From contig OW388296.1 in the NCBI GenBank assembly GCA_936450465.1, forward strand, positions 34,266,086-34,330,085: DNA of 64,000 nucleotides, read 5' to 3'. A program made the position numbers and the translations under genes. This document shows, one piece after another, positions 56,570 to 64,000 of the stretch. A model generated the notes under the pieces. It saw nothing but the letters and a program-made list of their open reading frames with translations. It ran no database searches and was not told the origin of the DNA. Position 1 is the stretch's first letter. Every line of letters begins with the position of its first letter. The stretch comes from Gibbula magus (lineage: Eukaryota > Mollusca > Gastropoda > Trochida > Trochidae).

Positions 56570-59500
56570 ATGGAGGGAAATATGCGGGAAAAGTTACTTC
56601 TTTTCAATGGCCAGACCGATTTAACGTAAATATGAATTGTTTAATGTACTGTGATACATTCTAAGGGATATTTTATGTATAGACATAGGTAACTTATTTA
56701 AAATCCAATTCAAATTCTGTGTAGGCCTAATATATTGTGTTTGCTGTTAGACAAAATGGTCGAAATTAAGATTAGCTTAAAACAAAGCAAACATTTTAGT
56801 GATTTTATTTGATTTGTTTTCAGTTACTTTCCAAATTATTGTTGATTGTTTGTATTAAGTTAACACATGATCTTATTTTAACAGAACAGCAAACTTGTAT
56901 GAAATTCTCAACTAGTCTAGATCTAGTTCATAACCTCGTTTTAAAAAACACCCCAAAAGGATATTGATAGCTTGGTTTATGAGTCTGAGTATTATTTGTC
57001 ATATAGATGCTAGTTTTATTCATCTTTAAAAGCGAGCATAAAACCATACTGTTTGTGTAATATTTTCAGCTTCCTTGAGTTGAAGACCTGGAGATCCTTC
57101 CTGTGCAGTATGATTGGAGCAAACAAGGCTTATGTTGATCATCTCACTGAGGCTACTGACGGTCTCAAGATGTTCTCAGAATTCTGTGAGTTGACAACAG
57201 AGATATAAACAGTAATGCAGTTTTTAAAATTAAAATCAACTGTACAAAAATGGAGGATTTATATTGTTACTTATACCAGTATTGTTCTTAGAGGGGGAAA
57301 TACTTTACAACATGTCTTTTTTCCTTGAAATTAATTGACATTTTCTCTCCAGTTTCTTGCCTAGACTGTAACAAACAAAAACAAAAAATAAAAAAATTTA
57401 AAAGGAGCCTTTTTTATAAAAAATTTGTTTTAATGAAAATTCAATTTCTTACAGTCTCCTTTTCAATATTTAATAAAATGGTGATATTTCAGAATAAATA
57501 CTTTTTTCATAGTCTGAGTGTAAGACTATTTGTTACCCTGAAATATAAATTACTACATTTTATCATTAAAATGTAAGATTAGTAAAAATAGTTTTTCTCA
57601 TTTCAAATATGCACCAAAAAATAGGAGACACTCACCCTTTTTGAAGTAAGTTAATAATATATTTATTTTCTATTTTCCAGGTAAAGTATACAATACAGGA
57701 ACAGGCAAGTATTCACAGCCACATGCGTAGAGAGTTAGTGGATTGGTGGAGAAAATGACCGACTTCCACAAAGAGGTTTTTGGAGACTTCAAGAAGTACA
57801 CCAACCCAGAGGGGCCATTTGCTGACGTGTTTAAGTGAGTTGTGGATGATCTTTTAGAACAGCATTTATTCATGAACATTAATTCCAAATTATTAGATAA
57901 TATGAAAATAATTTAAGAAATGGAAATGATTTTCAACTGTTAAGATAAAGTTTTCTTATTATTTTGCATCTGTTTCAAATTCATCATTGTTCTAATAGAG
58001 AGATCCATTACAATTATATATTAAATTTACCTACAAATATTTAGGTCCACTGATGAAGAGTTTAACCGACTCAAGAACAAATCGACAGTTCAGTTCAAGG
58101 AACATAAGAAAATGGAGAAAGAGACAGTAACTGCTTACAAGGTGAGAAAAATTGTTGTTATGATGATAAATACTTAAAATATATTATATCTTAATTCTCT
58201 TAATTTCATCATAATGTTATTGCTGATTTGTTTTACATACAAAGAGACGCTTCAGGGTACCCATATTTACATCAATTTGATTTTCATATTGACATATAAA
58301 ATATTAATTGATTTGAAATTCTTATTCCACAATATTGTCCTGATTTCAGAGTTACATGAAAGCTATTAAGAGGAAGACTGAAGGTGGAATGAAGTCCCAT
58401 TTGTCAGAGGAACAGCTGAGACATGACAAGCGGTGGAAGAAACTGGACAGAAAACAGAACCTTGCTTACTCCATGTACAAAACCTCTTTTGGGAATGAAT
58501 CCAGACACAGGAAAGATCTTGAGCAGGTTAGTTGTAGACTTTGTTGCTTGAAATATCAGTGTCCCTCCTCCAGTCAAACATCAACTTGTCCCAGAAGGCA
58601 TAACTCACACCAGTCTCCATCACTGGCTAATTTAAGCTTTGCTGTATTTTGTTGCCTTTTCTGTGCTAAAGATAATTGCACTACTGAGTCCAAGTCAACA
58701 CTCTGATATGCTGACATAGAAAAAAATGAAGATATGCAGCAAGGCTTAAATTAAAATGATTGTTATTCCTTGCAGGGGAACGTGTTATCTCAATGTTAAT
58801 CCAATGCCCTGTACATCAACCTAAACACCTTATTGCCTCAATATTTAATTAGGACTCCAGTGTATACATTATTCTGTTAATTTTCTGTACCAGAGATTTC
58901 CAAATGCTTATACACTGACACAGCAAAAGGTAAGGAAATGTAGCAAGGCTAGAATTAGCCAGAGATAGAGAGAAGTTATGCCTTTCAGGGGAAAGGATCA
59001 CATTAAAGTGAAAAGGTCATTTTCTAAAACAGAAATGTTTTTTCTGAAACGGTAATTTTGCAAGTTAAAGTATTATCAATGCCAAGGCAAAATTATATTT
59101 CTAATTCCTGCGGACATCTTGTTTCAGCAAACTGAGGAACTGAAGAAGGAGTTTCTAAACCAGGAGAAACGTCAGCTGGACATCATGTTCTCTCTCATCA
59201 ACAAGAGTCTCGGCAAACTTCACAAACTAGCTCCACAGGGACTTGAGTAAGTAACTCAAACTTGAGCAGTCACAAAAGCTGTATATTTGGCACAAGATAG
59301 AAGTCTGCATCTGTATACCGGTAGATATAGTCTTTTATGTTTACCATGCAAGACCAACTTGAAAGGTAAATGCCTTCAGAGGCAGATGGAGATGGGTGTT
59401 CGAATCCCTTTTGAGAAATTTTGCAGGTAAATCGATGGACTCCCCATGTGGCATTGTTACGTAAACATAAAATAATTCTATGAATGTCATATAAAACAGA

Positions 59501-61122
59501 AAGAAGTTTAGACATCTGTGTTGTGTTTCAGGGAGGATCTCAACTTTGAGGCGGAGAACCAGCGGACTCGGAACATGGCCAGGAACAACTGGGACGCTTA
59601 TTTAAAGGAGCACACATTCCCAGAGAGACAAGTGAGTGTCAAAGTTGTATTTAACATAGATCCATAGTTTAATTTATATTTAAAATAATTATATTCCCTT
59701 TGCTAAGAATTATTTGAGTGACAAACCATGAACTTTTCTTCTAGTGAAAAACTACTTCAAACTTTTTCACGGTGAAAAATATTTCATTTGTTATGACATT
59801 TTCTTTAATTAGAATGTGATGATGATTCTTTTCTTTTCTCAAGGATGGCACACCCAACCCTGGTGACTATGATGAAGATGATGAAGACGAACGATCTGAT
59901 GAAGCTTCTGATGATGAAGACTCGGAGGACAGCGGTATGGGATATCGCAGACACCGAGATGTACGCAGTCTAAGAGCTCCCAGACTGACCAATGAGGAGA
60001 CAGGCTTGAATGATGTTCTGAAGGAAATCCTGGCCTCTCTGGAGGACAAGCCAGAAGGGTCAAGAGCTGACGGGAGCAAGTCCAGTGTCCAGGACAGAAG
60101 GGTCAACTCAGATGACCGCTCCGCTCAGGACAGCTCTGGAGTGCGATCCGATGCCAGGAGGCGCAGACGGGAAGCTAAAGAGGCCAGACAGGACGATATG
60201 AACTCACAGGACCGCAAACACCAAGCAGGTTAGTTGAGAAATGTAGGATTGACAAAGCTGAATCCTTTAGCTATTTCTGCAATTCATCATTCGTATTTAA
60301 CTTTTTAATTGCGGTGCTTGACAAGTCTGGAATTAATTTTGAAAAAAAATATTTTAACCATCACGAGACACCTTGCTTTTGGGTAAAGAGTCTTTTGTTA
60401 TGGTGTTAACTCTTTGATGTCTATCCCTTGGTTTTGGATGGGGATAACAATTTGTTACTAACCTATTTCCAGAGCGTATCTTCAGTCTAGACAACAGCCA
60501 TGTCGGCAGGAAGGAGAATGTCACAGTGTACGCTCTCAAAGATTGGAGCAAGACCAACTCAGAAGAAATCTCCATCAGAGTCGGTGAGTAATTTTGGATT
60601 CTGTCTGTCTTTCCCATCTGTCCGAAGCCCTTTTTGATTGACCGATTACAGAAACACTACCACCAGAGGTGCAGTGGAAAATTACCAGCGATTTTTTTAA
60701 TTTTTGAATTATTTTGACAAATATCTGTATTTTTGTACCCTTTGGAGATGAAGAGTCAAGGGTATTAGTGAGCCACACTAATTTTTTTGCTTGGTAAGAA
60801 ATAGATATTTCTTTTGAAAATAATACTAATAAACAAAATTATTTTTGAATTTAATTTAAACTTTTTATCATTAGCAACATGAACATGTTGGTTTTCATGT
60901 TTGTTCTATACAAGATTATAAGAAAAGATTAAGTGCTATAAGTAGTTAAGTACCATAATTTGTTCTCAATTGTTTACAGGTATGAAACTGAAGCAGACCA
61001 AGGCTGTCAATGACAAGGGGATGGCTTACGGCTATAAGAAAAATAGAGTTGGCTTCAAGAAATATGGATTCTACCCTGCTCATCTGGTTACTCCGTCACT
61101 GAAGGATGCTCGCAAAAAATAA
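56570..61122 (+). pseudogene. BAR/IMD-like SH3 protein gene, copy 3, with in-frame stop in exon 3
   Basis: Ten exons: 56570-56625, 57070-57185, 57681-57834, 58045-58141, 58350-58526, 59128-59246, 59532-59631, 59844-60228, 60473-60583, 60980-61122. Lengths equal those of copy 2 exon by exon and every splice site is intact. In exon 3 the codon after SQPHA is TAG (57728-57730) where copies 1 and 2 have GAG, which truncates the product to about 72 residues. No other stop or frameshift is present downstream. The C-terminus differs from copy 2 (PAHLVTPSLKDARKK versus PTDLVTLSVKDARKQ). Exons 4-8 and their introns are nearly identical to copy 2, so divergence is recent. Either a young pseudogene, a polymorphic null allele, or a sequencing error; translation restart downstream is less likely. 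Confidence 0.85.
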
Positions 61123-61613
61123 CTGATGATTTATAGAAACCATTTGATATGCATTTGTTGTGCAGATTACATTTTAGACTTTGATATTGTTGAACAATAT
61201 CTCTAATATTAAACTGTAATTTATGTGGGTTTTTTTGCTGTGTAATTTATTTTTAGTATTTGAGCAACATATATTAAAATCATATATTCAACAGGATAAT
61301 GTTTTTCCAAAATTTAAGTCTTGATATATACTTGTCAATGACATCTAAAATTAACATACATTATTTAACTAATTTGATACTCCACTGACTGTCTAAAATT
61401 AGTAAGTTTGAAATGAAAAACCTTGTTAATACAAAAACCCTTTTATTGCATACTTTTCCATGCTTATGATACCTTAATGAGATATAAATGCTATAAAATT
61501 TAGACTTACCTTTCAGTGAATGAAACTTCAAACTTCTGATAACTTAATTTTCAGAAGTCTTATTTACATGAATGTTCATTACTAATCGTAAATTATATTA
61601 TATATATTATATT

Positions 61614-63217
61614 CAGGCCCCCCTAAGTAATTGAAGGAAATGCGTCAATTTTGAAGAAAATCCATCCAAATTTGAAAGAAATGCGTCCATTACGGAAGAA
61701 AATGCTTTTTTTTTTCGAAACAATCGCAGCAATATCGGTGAATTCACGGTTATTACAGAAACAATCAGTCTGATGTTGGAAGGACCAACATCCCTATCGG
61801 AAACGACATCGGCCATTTCCGTGAATACTCGGTCGATGCCGGAAATGCACACATAAAAAAATGGCGTCCGAAGAATGTTCTCCTGCTTCGGTGAGTAACG
61901 TTTTTACTGATTACAGTCCGTACTTTACATGAATCGAAGTTAAATTACTTTTGTTGAATGCGTCTTGGTATAGGGAATCAACAAGACTTTAGGTTACTGT
62001 CATGAAAATTAGTAGTTACGGTGCTAATGTTAAAACAGTTCGCGATTCGCCGATTGTTTACATCGAAGTCAGGTGAAGCTGTATCACTAACAAAAAGACT
62101 AAAAAGCATGGATGATCTCTGAAGCGTGTAAGACGTTTCAGGGTTATTTCATAAGTAGGAATTTAATTTCGTCACTTTATATTTGATTATGCGCATTCTA
62201 GTCAATGGGATTGCTTATTAGGTTATTTATCTGTTGTATGACGGCCACTTTTCGCCAACTAGAATCCTGATCATGTAGATCTATGTCTCGTTTTTGTATA
62301 AATTATTTATATTGTTTAAAATTGTCATCAGACAAATTATCGCCATATTCCATGGTGCCACAACTTCGAAATGTATGTCATATATATAGTGTAATTCCCA
62401 TAACATCTGGAATAACTTTAACTCTTACAGCTATTTATCACATATTTATTAACGAATATAGAAGATAATAATTTTGAGTTTAATGTAGATACAACAGTTT
62501 TGTATTTTTTGGTTATAAATGTTGGGATAACAAAAAAAGAAGTGTTGTTTTACAAGTCATTTCGGTTGCTGCTCTCGGTGAAGAAAACCCGAAATAAATA
62601 ACCCACTATAAGCAATCCCATCGACATGGATTCACATATAAAGTGACGAAATTATCAAAATGAATGTCCTAAATTACTTATGAAATAACCCTGAAACCAT
62701 TTACACGCTTTAGAGATCATCTATGGCTTTTAGTCTTTTTGTTAGTGATACGGCTTCACCTGACTTCGATGTAAACAATCGGCGAATCGCGAACTGTTTT
62801 AACATTAGCACCGTAACTACTAATTTTCATGACAGTAACCTAAAGTCTTGTTGATTCCCTATACCAAGACGCATTCAACAAAAGTAATTTAACTTCGATT
62901 CATGTAAAGTACGGACTGTAATCAGTAAAAACATTACTCACCGAAGCAGGAGAACATTCTTCGGACGCCATTTTTTTATGTGTGCATTTCCGGCATCGAC
63001 CGAGAATTCACGGAAATGGCCGATGTCGTTTCCGATAGGGATGTTGGTCCTTCCAACATCAGACTGATTGTTTCTGTAATTACCGCGAATTCACCGATAT
63101 TGCTGCGATTGTTTCGAGAAAAGAAGCATTTTCTTCCGTAATGGACGCATTTCTTTCAAATTTGGATGGATTTTCTTCAAAATTGACGCATTTCCTTCAA
63201 TTACTTAGGGGGGCCTG
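61614..63217. mobile_element. Giant fold-back element with 0.6-kb arms
   Basis: Starts CAGGCCCCCCTAAGTAATTG and ends with its complement CTTAGGGGGGCCTG. Arms of about 600 bp (61614-62230, 62600-63217) are nearly identical in inverse, around a centre of about 360 bp. ATATT borders both sides. The equivalent place behind copy 2 (51620-51645) lacks it. Each arm carries, pointing inward, an ATG with MASEECSPAS followed directly by a splice-donor-like GTGAGTAA (61861-61896 in the left arm). No transposase. Confidence 0.85.
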
Positions 63218-64000
63218 ATATTATTCATAGAGACCCCTTTGATCTCTATTTATTTATCTGTAGATCAGAGAAAACTTTGTAAGTTTTAACCTTAAAAACA
63301 AATATGTTGTTGAACAACATTTCTTCTGACATAACTGGTAAACATTTTATTTTATTGTAACTATATGATGATGTACTTTTTAACAAGCAATCTTGTTTCT
63401 TATATAGGGATGATTTATAGTGGCGTTATGTCAACAGTAAAACATCATGCCTGATGACTTTCTCAACAAAAATGAAACTTTGTAAAATTTTGAGTTTTTG
63501 TTCACCTCCTTCTGATTCAACCAGGAAGTGGATAAAATAGGTACCTTATATATTTTACAAATTTTTGAGTTATTTTTATGCAAAAAAGATATTTAAATTT
63601 GGTTTTAAATGGATGTATATTTAATTTCTTTATTATATTCAAGTGAGTCTTGAACATTGTTTCTACATTTCAAACATATATAGTGTCTACTGTTTAAGTC
63701 TTTGTGTATTTCTACAATAAAAGAGCCATGTACCATTGTAACTTTCTGCATTATATGCCATGCCAATGCATTCATTTTCAATAATCCTAAACTATTTATA
63801 TATGTCAAGTATTTTTTGTACTGCAGTGACGGATCCAAACCATTTGAAAATTTTGCATGTAAATTTGATAGATCCCAAGATAAATCATCATTTCTAAATG
63901 TTACTGTTATTGCTAATTTTTATCAAATTTACAGCTCTGTGCAATCAATACTGGATTTTCCGCTATCTCGAGAGATCTCGCTGCCGTCGGAAAATGGCTT
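63218..64000. other. 3' flank of copy 3
   Basis: Homologous in patches to 51625-52000 and about 52150-52400 after copy 2. Non-coding, AT-rich, runs off the window. Confidence 0.6.

Noticed and set aside
61613..61852. 79-codon minus-strand protein in the fold-back arm
   Set aside because: Lies within a non-coding inverted arm; no homologue recognised and the mirrored arm does not preserve it as a gene.

Overview
This is nuclear DNA from an animal: AT-rich, with intron-split genes, canonical GT-AG junctions and many interspersed repeats. Tafazzin with metazoan features, tRNA-derived SINEs, several LINE groups, piggyBac, hAT-like and mariner-like elements fit an invertebrate, and a mollusc or other lophotrochozoan seems likely. 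The lineage is inferred from overall repeat style, not from a diagnostic gene.

Host genes. (1) A tafazzin gene of 8 coding exons (19409-38385, +) can be assembled completely: 263 codons, HX4D acyltransferase motif present. (2) It is flanked by three paralogues of a BAR/IMD-like coiled-coil protein with a C-terminal SH3-like domain. Copy 1 is on the - strand at the left edge (exons 1-5 only; the rest lies outside the window). Copy 2 (47066-51120, +) is complete and open, 485 codons in 10 exons. Copy 3 (56570-61122, +) has identical exon lengths but an in-frame TAG in exon 3. A stray copy of exon 6 lies inverted between copies 2 and 3. Copy 1 and copies 2/3 point away from tafazzin's flanks in opposite orientation, so the tafazzin interval is bounded by inverted segmental duplications.

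Mobile DNA. Insertion order can be read from target duplications. In tafazzin intron 5 a 5'-truncated LINE (11-bp duplication) was later hit by a 6.2-kb piggyBac with an intact transposase, at a TTAA inside the reverse-transcriptase ORF. In intron 3 a SINE was hit by a hAT-like element (8-bp duplication), which in turn carries a Helentron-like element with about 13 tandem units of roughly 145 bp. Other repeats: a second LINE with reverse transcriptase (9.6-12.1 kb), older LINE fragments, further SINEs, two families of TTAA-flanked MITEs, a 9-bp-duplication MITE family, a mariner-like MITE, two large inverted-repeat elements (43.9-46.5 kb and 61.6-63.2 kb) and a perfect 49-bp x 5 minisatellite.

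Layout: 0-5 kb copy 1 and its repeats; 5-19 kb repeat-rich intergenic DNA with one unexplained GC-rich block (14.0-14.5 kb); 19.4-38.5 kb tafazzin; 38.5-47 kb repeats; 47-51 kb copy 2; 51-56.5 kb duplicated spacer; 56.5-61.1 kb copy 3; 61.6-63.2 kb fold-back element. I see no bacterial features, CRISPR array, rRNA gene or convincing tRNA gene.
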